Notes: generated from the sequence alone by a model not told the origin. Counted from the stretch's first letter, positions 1-7,175 are shown. The stretch: DNA of 7,297 nt from CAYXRK01 sp964467615 (GCA_964467615.1 CAYXRK010000220.1:1-7297), one strand, 5' to 3'. Numbers and translations: made by a program.

Positions 1-79
1 TGTTCAGATCATGCATGGCGCAAAAATCTTCGCAGGAGAACAATATCCTGACGGACAGTAGTACAAATTCGACCGCGGA

Positions 80-943
80 CTATTTCTTCGTTACGTCCTG
101 ATGGACCATTCCTATCCAGCGGTTCACGCTCACGAAGGCCTTGCCGTAGTCCTCGAACGAATCCAGCGCGTGCGAGTCGATGATCTCTTTCGCCGTCTTT
201 CCCGCGTCCGCCTGTTTCTTGATGATGTTCACGGACTCTTCGATGCGTGCGAGGAAATTCTGTAGGTCCGCTTTTGTGGCCAGGGGGCCGTGGCCAGGGA
301 TGATTTTCACGTCGTCCGGCAGCTTTGCAAGCAGGTCTTTCGTGTTCGTCAGATAACCATTCACGCTGCCGCCATTCGCGAGATCGACGAACGGGAACAT
401 CCCATTCGTGAAATCGTCGCCCGTGTGCACCACGTTCGAGCCGCGGAAAAAGATGATACTGTCGCCGTCTGTGTGGGCGTTTGGATAGTGAATCGCCTCC
501 ACGTCTTCCCCGTTGAATTTGATCTTCCAACTTTGCGGATACGTGATCGACGGCAGGCCCTTTTTCCCATCCGGCGTGTCTGCGTCCTTCTGTTTTGACA
601 ACCGCGCGAGCACGTTTTCGTGGGCGACGATCGGCGCCTTCTTGCCAAGCTCCCGATTGCCGCCCGTGTGGTCGCCGTGGAAGTGTGTGTTGATGATGTA
701 CTTCAAGTCGCCGTGGTCCAGCTTCTTGAAAGCGTCCTCGATCGCGGGGACCATGTACGCGAATTGCGTATCGATCATCAGCAGGCCGTCGTCGCCCACG
801 GATACGCCAATGTTCCCGCCCTGGCCCTCGAGCATGTAAATCTTGTCCGTTACCTTGTGGACCGTGATCGTCCTCTCCGCCTGCGCGAACGCCACGAAGG
901 GAAGAACTACGGCAACAATGAGTCCTACGGCAAACCGCGTCAT
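80..943 (-). CDS. Secreted MBL-fold metallo-hydrolase, glyoxalase II-type metal site
   Basis: A 287-residue metallo-beta-lactamase-fold hydrolase of unknown substrate. Visible ligands are the HFHGDH motif (H87, H89, D91, H92), H157 in AHTDGD, D176 in HTGDD and H218 in PGHGP. This is the complete two-metal set of the glyoxalase II/general hydrolase type. The bridging position is Asp rather than the Cys of class B1 beta-lactamases, so I do not call it a resistance enzyme. Residues 1-20 look like a Sec signal peptide: MTR, a hydrophobic stretch, then AFA before QAE, so the product is probably periplasmic or lipid-free secreted. I chose the ATG at 943 because AGGAG lies 8 nt upstream; a GTG 30 nt earlier would put ten polar residues before the signal peptide and start at the predicted transcript start. 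It lies 48 nt after queC and has its own candidate promoter. Fold and metal site are seen; substrate is unknown. Confidence 0.93.
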   Translation of the reverse strand: MTRFAVGLIVAVVLPFVAFAQAERTITVHKVTDKIYMLEGQGGNIGVSVGDDGLLMIDTQFAYMVPAIEDAFKKLDHGDLKYIINTHFHGDHTGGNRELGKKAPIVAHENVLARLSKQKDADTPDGKKGLPSITYPQSWKIKFNGEDVEAIHYPNAHTDGDSIIFFRGSNVVHTGDDFTNGMFPFVDLANGGSVNGYLTNTKDLLAKLPDDVKIIPGHGPLATKADLQNFLARIEESVNIIKKQADAGKTAKEIIDSHALDSFEDYGKAFVSVNRWIGMVHQDVTKK

Positions 944-951
944 ACGAATTT

Positions 952-956
952 CTCCT
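952..956 (-). promoter_or_regulatory. Ribosome binding site of the MBL hydrolase gene
   Basis: AGGAG within a longer purine run, 8 nt before the ATG at 943. It settles the start: it lies inside the longer GTG-started reading frame and would be useless for that start. Confidence 0.7.
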
Positions 957-976
957 CTCGTCAATGCGAACACGCC

Positions 977-1005
977 ACTATAGCCGCTGGTTCAAACGTA
1001 CTCAA
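977..1005 (-). promoter_or_regulatory. Candidate sigma-70 promoter for the MBL hydrolase gene
   Basis: On the minus strand, TTGAGT (1005-1000, 4 of 6 to the -35 consensus) is followed after exactly 17 nt by TATAGT (982-977, 5 of 6 to the -10 consensus). It straddles the queC stop codon, and transcription would begin near 970, leaving a leader of about 27 nt that holds the ribosome binding site. It would let the hydrolase be expressed apart from manC-queC. This is motif matching only. Confidence 0.5.
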
Positions 1006-1711
1006 GAGGATCGGCGACGCCCGCCTCTCGGAACGCCTTCAGCCGCTCGACGCAAGTCGGACACGTCCCGCAGGCCTTCGCGCCGCCGCGATAACAACTC
1101 CACGTGTGCGCGAAATCCACCCCAAGCGTGAGACCCATCGGCACAAGCTCCGCCTTCCTCATCCCGACAAGCGGCGCATGAATCGTCACCGGTTCCTTCC
1201 GGTTGAGCGCCAGCGTCGCGTTGATGCGCTCCAAAAAATCCTTCGTGCAATCCCAATACCCATATTCGTCATGCGCCTGCGCGCCGTAAAACACGTCGCG
1301 AATTCCCTCCGCCTCCGCATACGCTGCCGCGATCGACAGCAGCATCATGTTCCGGTTCGGCACATACGTCGGCGGTTGCGACAACGCCTCCTCCGCCAAG
1401 TCCGCCAAGTTGGGCACCTCTGCGCCGCCCTGCACAAGCGAGGTCCCGCTCTTGACGATGTCCGCCACGAACGAGATGTTGATCACGCGGTGCTCTTCCG
1501 CGCCCGCGGCCCGCGCCTGCCACCACGCGAACTCCAACTCCCGCGAATGCCGCTGCCCGTAATTGAAGCTCAACGCCCGCACCGGCCCTCGCCTCATATC
1601 CTTCACCATGTGATGCAGCAATACCGACGAATCCATTCCCCCGCTCAACAGCACCACCGCCGCGCCATTCACGTATGCACCCGCCCCCCTCGAACGAAGG
1701 CCCGCGTCCAT
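992..1711 (-). CDS. queC: 7-cyano-7-deazaguanine (preQ0) synthase QueC
   Basis: QueC converts 7-carboxy-7-deazaguanine to preQ0 using ATP and ammonia, a cytosolic step toward queuosine in tRNA. In the 239-residue product, the ATP-pyrophosphatase P-loop SGGMDS is at 23-28, YVPNRN at 116-121, and the zinc-binding cysteines at 206, 214, 217 and 220 (SCYRGG then CGTCPTC). The ending AGVADPLEYV is typical of the family. The ATG at 1711 directly abuts the manC stop (TAGATG), so the two are probably co-transcribed and translationally coupled. A GTG at 1672 (VNGAAVVLLSGG) is a serious alternative start: it gives 226 residues, matches the usual short run before SGG, and follows a G-rich stretch. No other queuosine gene (queD, queE, folE) is in the window. 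The usual YPDCR appears as YWDCT, which I take as subfamily variation. Confidence 0.95.
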   Translation of the reverse strand: MDAGLRSRGAGAYVNGAAVVLLSGGMDSSVLLHHMVKDMRRGPVRALSFNYGQRHSRELEFAWWQARAAGAEEHRVINISFVADIVKSGTSLVQGGAEVPNLADLAEEALSQPPTYVPNRNMMLLSIAAAYAEAEGIRDVFYGAQAHDEYGYWDCTKDFLERINATLALNRKEPVTIHAPLVGMRKAELVPMGLTLGVDFAHTWSCYRGGAKACGTCPTCVERLKAFREAGVADPLEYV

Positions 1712-2827
1712 CTACACCTGCGTTGCGCCGCGGCGCTTCAACTCCGCTACCGCATGCCGCACGTCCTGCGCCCGGCTCTTCGGCACGACGAGCACGCCGT
1801 CGCGCGAGACAACCACGATCAGGTCTTCAACGCCGACGACACTGACCGCAATCCTATCCGCGCCCGCGTCGTTATAGACGATGCAGTCCTCGCAATCGAC
1901 AATCACCGGGTTGCCATGCGCGACGTTCCCATGCTTGTCCGCCTTGCGCGTGCGGTCGAGGCTGGTCCACGCGCCAACGTCGTCCCACGGGTACTCGGCG
2001 CGAACGACGGCGACGTTCTTGGAGCGTTCCATCAGCGCGTAATCGATGGAGATATCGTCCAGGCCCTCGAATATCTCTTGCGCCTTCTTCGTTTTATTCG
2101 CGGCGATCGCGGCGGCCATATCGCGCGCGGCCTGGGCCATTCTCGGCTGGGCAAGTTCGAGTTCGCTGAGAAACGTCTCGACTCGCCAAAAGAACATGCC
2201 CGAATTCCAGTAGTAGTGTCCCGTCGAGATGAAGTCCTCGGCCTTCTGCTGGTTCGGCTTTTCGTGGAACGCCCCCACCCGGTACACCCGCACGCCGCGC
2301 GTCGAAGCAAGCGGCCGTTGGGTGTCCGCCGCCTGAATGTATCCATACCCGGTCTCGGGGCGAGTGGGTACGATGCCATGCGTCACGAGTATCCCGTGCT
2401 TCTCCGCCGCCTCTAGGGCCACGCGGACGGCTTTGCGGAACTCGTTGGGCGCGCCAATCTGGTGGTCCGCTGTCGTGACCGCCATGCTGATCGTGGCGGG
2501 GTCGCCGTACTTCGCCATCATCTGGGCCGCGGCGTATGTAAGACACCCGCCCGTGTTCCGCCGGCATGGCTCGGCAAGCACATTCGCATCCGGCACCCCT
2601 ACGCGCCCGGCGCGGATCGGCTTGACTAGGTGTTCCCCCGTGACGATAAAAACGCGCTCCGGCGGAATCAGCGGCGCGATACGCTCGACCGCTTCTTGCA
2701 ACATGTTCTTATCGGGCGAGGTGAGATTGAGGAGTTGCTTTGGACGGTCCCGGCGCGAAAGCGGCCAGAACCGCTCACCCGATCCCCCGGCCATGATCAC
2801 CCCGACGCGCGTACACGCCTTTGCCAT
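1712..2827 (-). CDS. manC: Mannose-1-phosphate guanylyltransferase, single-domain
   Basis: This enzyme makes GDP-mannose from mannose 1-phosphate and GTP, supplying mannose and fucose-type sugars for surface polysaccharide or glycoprotein. In the 371-residue product the nucleotidyltransferase signature GGSGERFWPLSRRDRPKQ is at 14-31, EPCRRNT at 86-92, TADH at 119-122 (more often PADH), RPETGYGYI at 156-164, FHEKP at 188-192 and WNSGMF at 207-212. The length leaves no room for the C-terminal phosphomannose isomerase domain of the roughly 470-residue bifunctional enzymes, so isomerase activity must come from elsewhere. I chose the ATG at 2827 because GGGAG sits 9 nt upstream; a GTG at 2848 would add seven residues and absorb that site. 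It is the first gene of the leftward group and runs directly into queC. A related sugar-nucleotide transferase specificity cannot be wholly excluded. Confidence 0.92.
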   Translation of the reverse strand: MAKACTRVGVIMAGGSGERFWPLSRRDRPKQLLNLTSPDKNMLQEAVERIAPLIPPERVFIVTGEHLVKPIRAGRVGVPDANVLAEPCRRNTGGCLTYAAAQMMAKYGDPATISMAVTTADHQIGAPNEFRKAVRVALEAAEKHGILVTHGIVPTRPETGYGYIQAADTQRPLASTRGVRVYRVGAFHEKPNQQKAEDFISTGHYYWNSGMFFWRVETFLSELELAQPRMAQAARDMAAAIAANKTKKAQEIFEGLDDISIDYALMERSKNVAVVRAEYPWDDVGAWTSLDRTRKADKHGNVAHGNPVIVDCEDCIVYNDAGADRIAVSVVGVEDLIVVVSRDGVLVVPKSRAQDVRHAVAELKRRGATQV

Positions 2828-2990
2828 GAATAAAAACTCCCGCCGCACGTATTGTTAGTGTGGGCAATGGTAGCGGATGCGGTTGCCGACTCCCAAGCGC
2901 GCCGCGAATTGTGAAGCCTTTATTCGTGTGTTACCATAATGTGTGCTACGTTAGTTTCCATCGACTTTTCCCCGGATTGACACCTGCTCC
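2828..2990. promoter_or_regulatory. Divergent intergenic region between manC and ftsH
   Basis: This 163-nt region must hold the promoters of both gene blocks. It is richer in A/T around 2908-2970 than the flanking genes. Rightward, CATAAT (2935-2940) is a good -10 but the only -35-like element, TTGTGA (2909-2914), is 20 nt away, which is too far for a standard promoter. A direct repeat, GTGTGTTAC (2926-2934) and GTGTGCTAC (2941-2949), spaced 15 nt start to start, brackets that -10. Leftward, a better promoter candidate is listed separately. I see no riboswitch and no small gene. Confidence 0.5.
2867..2896 (-). promoter_or_regulatory. Candidate promoter of manC-queC
   Basis: On the minus strand, TTGGGA (2896-2891, 4 of 6) and TACCAT (2872-2867, 4 of 6) are separated by 18 nt. 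Transcription would start near 2860 and give a leader of about 33 nt carrying the GGGAG site at 2841-2837. The match is modest. Confidence 0.3.
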
Positions 2991-4970
2991 ATGAACGGTT
3001 TTCTCAAGCAAATCAGCCTTTGGATCATCGTGATCATCATCGCGGTGTTAATCCTTTCTCAGTTTTCGGAGATGCAGCACGCCAAGACCGAACTGAGACC
3101 GAAAGATTTCCAGGAGCAACTCGCCGCGAAGAACGTGAAGAAGGTCAACATCTATCGCAAGGGCGAACAATACGAGTTCGTGGCGACGTTTGTCTCACCG
3201 CTTCCTGGCGGCCAAAAGGGCATACGTTTCGAGAACGACGTATACCCCGAAGAGTGGCGCTTAGCCTTGTCGGATCAGGGCCTCGCGTCGAACCCGACGA
3301 CGAAAGACAACCTACTCTCGCAACTCCTAGTCAGCCTGCTCCCCGTTGTTCTTCTGATCGGCCTCTTTTGGTTTTTCATGTTCCGCCACATGCAGGGCGG
3401 CAGCAACAAGGCGCTCTCGTTCGGAAAGAGCCGCGCCCGCCGCGCCAACCCCGGCGATCGATTGGTGACGTTCAAGGACGTCGCGGGCGTTGACGAGGCC
3501 AAGGAAGAGCTCCAGGAAATTATTGAGTTCCTCAAGGACCCGAAAAAGTTTCAGCGTCTCGGCGGCAAGATTCCCAAGGGCGTGCTGCTCATCGGGCCTC
3601 CGGGATCGGGCAAGACGCTCCTGGCCCGCGCCGTCGCGGGCGAGGCGAACGTGCCCTTTTTCAGCATCAGCGGCTCGGACTTCGTCGAGATGTTCGTCGG
3701 CGTCGGTGCCAGCCGCGTGCGCGACCTGTTCCAGCAGGGCCAGAAGAACGCGCCCTGCATAATCTTCATCGACGAAATCGACGCCGTCGGGCGCCAGCGC
3801 GGCGCGGGCCTCGGCGGCGGTCACGACGAGCGCGAACAGACCCTGAACCAACTCCTCGTCGAGATGGACGGCTTCAACACCAACGAAGGCGTCATCCTCA
3901 TGGCCGCGACGAACCGGCCCGACGTGCTCGACAAGGCCCTGCTGCGGCCAGGTCGTTTCGACCGCCAGGTAATGGTCGCGAACCCGGACATCACGGGCCG
4001 CGAAAAGATTCTCGAAATCCACATCCGGAACAACGGCGTACCTCTGGACGAGTCGGTCCAAATTCACACGATCGCGCGCGGCACACCCGGATTTTCCGGC
4101 GCGGACCTGGCCAACCTCGTGAATGAGGGCGCACTTCTGGCCGCGCGCCGAAACCAGGACAAGGTCATGAAGGAAGATTTCGAGGAAGCGAAGGACCGCG
4201 TGCTGATGGGGCCCGAGCGCAAGAGCCTCGTCATCAGCGAGAAGGAAAAGCGCATCACCGCAATTCACGAGGCGGGCCACGCCGTCGTTTGCAGGCTATT
4301 GCCCGACGCGGATCCGGTACACAAGGTGACGATTATTCCGCGCGGGCCGTCGCTTGGTCTGACCAGTTGGCTGCCCGAGGAAGATCGGCACAACGTCTCG
4401 AAGAAATACTGCCTCGCATTGCTCCGCGTCGCGATGGGCGGACGCGCCGCCGAAGAGACCGTATGCAATGAATTCACCAGCGGCGCGGCGGGCGATTTGC
4501 GCATGGCCACGCAACGCGCCCACGCCATGGTCTGCGAATGGGGGATGAGCGACCTCGGCCCGATTTCGTTCGGCACAAACGCCGAAATTTTTCTGGGCCG
4601 CGATTTCGTCCGCGAGCGCGAGTACAGCGAAGAAACGGCGTCCGCGGTGGACAAGGCCATACACGAACTCCTTGCCGACGCATACGCCGATGCTATGAAA
4701 CTCATTAAAGAACATCGTCCGATCCTGGACGCCGTGGCCGAGCGGCTCATGGAGATTGAGACGATGGAGGCCGAGGAACTCGACGACGTCATCCGGGCAA
4801 ACGGCGGCGCGCACCTCGTCCCGCCGAAGAAGGAAAAGCCGCCCAAGCTCGAGCCCGAGAAAAAGATGGAAGAAATGCCCAAGGCCGCAATCGAGAAGGT
4901 CCGCGAAGATCGCGAGAAGCCCTCACTCGGCGACGTCGCCCCCGGCGATCCCGCGCTAGGCACCACGTAG
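2991..4970 (+). CDS. ftsH: ATP-dependent zinc metalloprotease FtsH
   Basis: FtsH is a hexameric inner-membrane protease that unfolds and degrades misplaced membrane proteins and selected regulators. In the 659-residue product, TM1 lies about 10-27, an extracytoplasmic domain about 28-107 and TM2 about 108-131. The AAA+ module has Walker A GPPGSGKT (202-209), pore loop FVG (235-237), Walker B IIFIDE (257-262) and the second region of homology with arginines 319 and 322. The zinc protease motif HEAGH (426-430) supplies H426, H430 and catalytic E427; D502 is the probable third ligand. The usual TTGAxND around that Asp reads TSGAAGD here. The last 50 or so residues are a Lys/Glu/Pro-rich tail, probably disordered. 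The ATG at 2991 is the only start giving an intact TM1, yet it has no recognisable Shine-Dalgarno. It leads the ftsH-folP-glmM block. Confidence 0.98.
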   Translation: MNGFLKQISLWIIVIIIAVLILSQFSEMQHAKTELRPKDFQEQLAAKNVKKVNIYRKGEQYEFVATFVSPLPGGQKGIRFENDVYPEEWRLALSDQGLASNPTTKDNLLSQLLVSLLPVVLLIGLFWFFMFRHMQGGSNKALSFGKSRARRANPGDRLVTFKDVAGVDEAKEELQEIIEFLKDPKKFQRLGGKIPKGVLLIGPPGSGKTLLARAVAGEANVPFFSISGSDFVEMFVGVGASRVRDLFQQGQKNAPCIIFIDEIDAVGRQRGAGLGGGHDEREQTLNQLLVEMDGFNTNEGVILMAATNRPDVLDKALLRPGRFDRQVMVANPDITGREKILEIHIRNNGVPLDESVQIHTIARGTPGFSGADLANLVNEGALLAARRNQDKVMKEDFEEAKDRVLMGPERKSLVISEKEKRITAIHEAGHAVVCRLLPDADPVHKVTIIPRGPSLGLTSWLPEEDRHNVSKKYCLALLRVAMGGRAAEETVCNEFTSGAAGDLRMATQRAHAMVCEWGMSDLGPISFGTNAEIFLGRDFVREREYSEETASAVDKAIHELLADAYADAMKLIKEHRPILDAVAERLMEIETMEAEELDDVIRANGGAHLVPPKKEKPPKLEPEKKMEEMPKAAIEKVREDREKPSLGDVAPGDPALGTT

Positions 4971-5023
4971 TCGCCGATCCATTCGTGACGTTGCGCGCGG
5001 TTTTTTCTAACGGGATCGCTGCG
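4971..5023 (+). promoter_or_regulatory. ftsH-folP spacer with possible attenuator
   Basis: A run of six T (5001-5006) directly follows GCGCGG (4995-5000), which can pair with CCGCGC (4951-4956) at the end of ftsH. The enclosed 38 nt could add a CACG/CGTG pairing (4964-4967 with 4984-4987). A competing pairing, CGGCGA (4943-4948) with TCGCCG (4971-4976), overlaps it. This could be a weak terminator or attenuator lowering folP-glmM relative to ftsH. The stem is short and the loop long, so this is tentative. Confidence 0.2.
5012..5015 (+). promoter_or_regulatory. Probable ribosome binding site of folP
   Basis: GGGA lies 8 nt before the GTG at 5024. No comparable site precedes the upstream in-frame GTG at 4985, which is why I place the start at 5024. 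Confidence 0.35.
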
Positions 5024-5836
5024 GTGACGACTCAGATGACCCGCATCATGGGCGTGCTCAATACCGCCCCCGACTCCTTTTACCCTGACAGTCGCGTTGC
5101 CTCGCCGGACGAAGCCCTCGCGCGCGCCACGCAAATGATCGCGGACGGTGCGCACATGATCGACGTCGGCGGCGAATCATCCCGGCCAGGCGCGAAACCC
5201 GTCGGCCTCGAGATCGAAATCGAGCGCGTCGTTCCCGTCGTCGAGCGCCTCGCCGGACTGGACGCAACTATCAGCGTGGACACGTACCGCGCGGAAACGG
5301 CCCGACGCGCCATCGCCGCGGGCGCGCGGATGATCAACGACATCACAGGCCTGCGGGGCGACCCGGACATGGCGGGCGTCATCGTGGACGCCGGCGTCGA
5401 GTGCGTCATCATGCACATGCTCGGCACGCCGGAAACCATGCAGCGCGACCCGGTATATACGGACGTGGTGGACGACATCCGCGCGTTTTTCGACGAACGG
5501 ATCGCCTTCGCGATCCGCAGCGGTATCGACGAGGCGCAAATCTGGCTCGATCCCGGATTTGGATTCGGCAAGACGGTGGAGCACAATTTGAAGTTGTTGC
5601 GCAGGCTTTCCGAGTTCCGGGCGCTGGGCCGGCCGCTGCTCGTGGGCACGTCGAACAAGTCCATCATCGGAGCGGTGCTCGGCCTCCCGGTCGAGGAACG
5701 CCTCGAGGGCACCGCGGCCACGGTCGCGGTCAGCATCATGAAAGGCGCGGACGCCGTGCGCGTGCATGACGTGAAGGCGATGGCCCGCGTTGCGCGGATG
5801 ACCGACGCCATACTGGGGAAACTGGACCATGAGTAA
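5024..5836 (+). CDS. folP: Dihydropteroate synthase (DHPS)
   Basis: DHPS condenses p-aminobenzoate with dihydropterin pyrophosphate in folate synthesis and is the sulfonamide target. In the 270-residue product the TIM-barrel motifs appear in order: MGVLNTAPDSF (9-19), GGESSRPGA (49-57), SVDT (84-87), NDITGL (105-110), MHMLGTPETMQ (130-140), DPGFGFGKT (176-184), GTSNKSIIG (208-216) and RVHDV (246-250). Three normally invariant stretches differ: NVTPDSF is NTAPDSF, ESTRP is ESSRP, and SRKS is SNKS, losing the Arg next to the pterin-binding Lys. The frame opens at a GTG at 4985, but that stretch matches nothing in the family, has no ribosome binding site and crosses the T6 tract. I therefore prefer GTG 5024, with ATG 5036 as the other option. 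Its last 8 nt overlap glmM. Identity is secure; the exact start is not. Confidence 0.95.
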   Translation: MTTQMTRIMGVLNTAPDSFYPDSRVASPDEALARATQMIADGAHMIDVGGESSRPGAKPVGLEIEIERVVPVVERLAGLDATISVDTYRAETARRAIAAGARMINDITGLRGDPDMAGVIVDAGVECVIMHMLGTPETMQRDPVYTDVVDDIRAFFDERIAFAIRSGIDEAQIWLDPGFGFGKTVEHNLKLLRRLSEFRALGRPLLVGTSNKSIIGAVLGLPVEERLEGTAATVAVSIMKGADAVRVHDVKAMARVARMTDAILGKLDHE

Positions 5837-7175
5837 AGCGCTGTTCGGCACGGACGGCATTCGCGGCGTCGCCAACCTCGAACCGATGACCGCTGAAACG
5901 GTAATGCGCGTCGCCCGCGCCGCCGGCTACATCTTTCAGCGCGAGGACCGCCCCCACACGTTCCTCATCGGCAAGGACACGCGCCAGTCCGGTTACATGA
6001 TCGAGAACGCGCTCACCGCCGGCTTCTGCTCGATGGGCATCAACGTCTTGCTCACCGGACCGCTGCCCACTCCCGGCGTCTCCTACATCATGCGCAGCCT
6101 GCGCTGTGACGCCGCCGTCATGATCTCCGCCTCGCACAATCCCTACTCCGACAACGGCATAAAATTCTTCGGCCCCGACGGATTCAAGCTCGCCGACGAG
6201 GTCGAATCCGAAGTCGAGGCCCTCGTCGCGGGCGACATGGTCGACAAGGTCCGCCCCACCGGCGGCGCGCTTGGCCGCGCCCGCCGCATCGACGACGCCA
6301 TTGGCCGCTACATCGAATACGCCAAGGCCACGTTCCCCAAACGCATGCGGCTTGACGGACTGCGCATCGTCTGCGATTGCGCCAACGGCGCGGCCTACAA
6401 AGTCGGTCCCTACACCCTCTCCGAACTCGGCGCGGAAGTCATTACTGTCGGCGATTCGCCCGATGGAACCAACATTAACGAGGACTGCGGATCGGTCCAC
6501 CCCGAAGGTATGCGGGCCCGAGTTATCCAGGAACGCGCGAACGTGGGCATCGCGTTTGACGGCGACGGCGACCGCGTCATCTTCGCCGACGAGGAAGGCC
6601 GCATGCTCGACGGCAACGTCGTCCTCGCGATTCTCGGTCTCGATTTGCTCGAACGAAACGCGCTGCCCAAGAACACCGTCGCGACGACCATCATGGCGAA
6701 CGCCGGGCTTTCGCGCGCGCTCGAGACGCGCGGCGGCAAGGCAATTTACACGAAAGTCGGAGACCGCTATGTCGTCGAGGCGATGCTCAAGGACGGTCTG
6801 GCGCTGGGCGGCGAGTCCTCCGGCCACATTGTCATGCTCGATCACAACACCACCGGCGACGCGCTCATCACCGCGCTGCAAATTCTCGCGATTATGGTCC
6901 GCACCGACCGCTCGCTGGGTGAGCTGGCCTCCGTCTACCACGCCATGCCGGAGTCCCACACCAAAGTCGCGCTCAACGGTAAGCCCCGCCCCGACCAGAC
7001 CGTGCTCGACACCATCCGCGAAGAAGCCGAGGCCCGCCTCAACGGCGCGGGCCGAATCGTCATCCGCCCCTCCGGCACTGAGCCTATAGTCCGCATCATG
7101 GTCCAACACGACGCCGCCTCGACCGCCCGTTCGCTGGCCGAAGAATTGGCCGAAAAAATCCGCAACCTCTCGTAG
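5829..7175 (+). CDS. glmM: Phosphoglucosamine mutase
   Basis: GlmM converts glucosamine 6-phosphate to glucosamine 1-phosphate, the step before GlmU makes UDP-GlcNAc for peptidoglycan and lipopolysaccharide. In the 448-residue product, FGTDGIRG is at 6-13, the active-site loop ISASHNP at 99-105 with the phosphorylated serine at S102, the magnesium loop DGDGDR at 244-249, the sugar-binding GGESSGH at 327-333 and the phosphate-binding RPSGTEP at 413-419. Length and serine position match E. coli GlmM closely. GESSGH, and the N-terminal FGTDGIRG, favour GlmM over phosphomannomutase/phosphoglucomutase, as does the neighbouring folP. The ATG lies within the end of folP (ATGAGTAA) with GGGGA 9 nt upstream, so translation is probably coupled. 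The TAG stop lies in the left arm of an inverted repeat. No anomaly is visible in the protein. Confidence 0.97.
   Translation: MSKALFGTDGIRGVANLEPMTAETVMRVARAAGYIFQREDRPHTFLIGKDTRQSGYMIENALTAGFCSMGINVLLTGPLPTPGVSYIMRSLRCDAAVMISASHNPYSDNGIKFFGPDGFKLADEVESEVEALVAGDMVDKVRPTGGALGRARRIDDAIGRYIEYAKATFPKRMRLDGLRIVCDCANGAAYKVGPYTLSELGAEVITVGDSPDGTNINEDCGSVHPEGMRARVIQERANVGIAFDGDGDRVIFADEEGRMLDGNVVLAILGLDLLERNALPKNTVATTIMANAGLSRALETRGGKAIYTKVGDRYVVEAMLKDGLALGGESSGHIVMLDHNTTGDALITALQILAIMVRTDRSLGELASVYHAMPESHTKVALNGKPRPDQTVLDTIREEAEARLNGAGRIVIRPSGTEPIVRIMVQHDAASTARSLAEELAEKIRNLS

Noticed and set aside
33..50. CAGGA/TCCTG hairpin after the hydrolase stop, with TTTTT further on (minus strand)
   Set aside because: The 5-bp stem with an 8-nt loop is weak, and the T-run begins several bases beyond the stem, so I do not call a terminator.
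9..530. A 173-codon minus-strand frame overlapping the 3' half of the hydrolase gene
   Set aside because: It is Arg/Gly/His-rich out-of-frame translation of the real gene on the same strand.
80..943. The MBL-fold protein as a metallo-beta-lactamase (antibiotic resistance)
   Set aside because: The metal site has Asp at the position of the class B1 Cys and a His directly after the Asp of HxHxD, as in glyoxalase II-type hydrolases; the fold alone does not support lactamase activity.
620..2416. A 598-codon plus-strand open frame opposite the hydrolase, queC and manC
   Set aside because: It is fully antisense to three recognisable genes, very rich in Arg and His, has no known motif, and follows from the GC-biased third positions of the real genes.
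3327..4280. A 317-codon minus-strand open frame opposite the FtsH AAA+ region
   Set aside because: It is antisense to a highly conserved coding sequence and has no recognisable motif.
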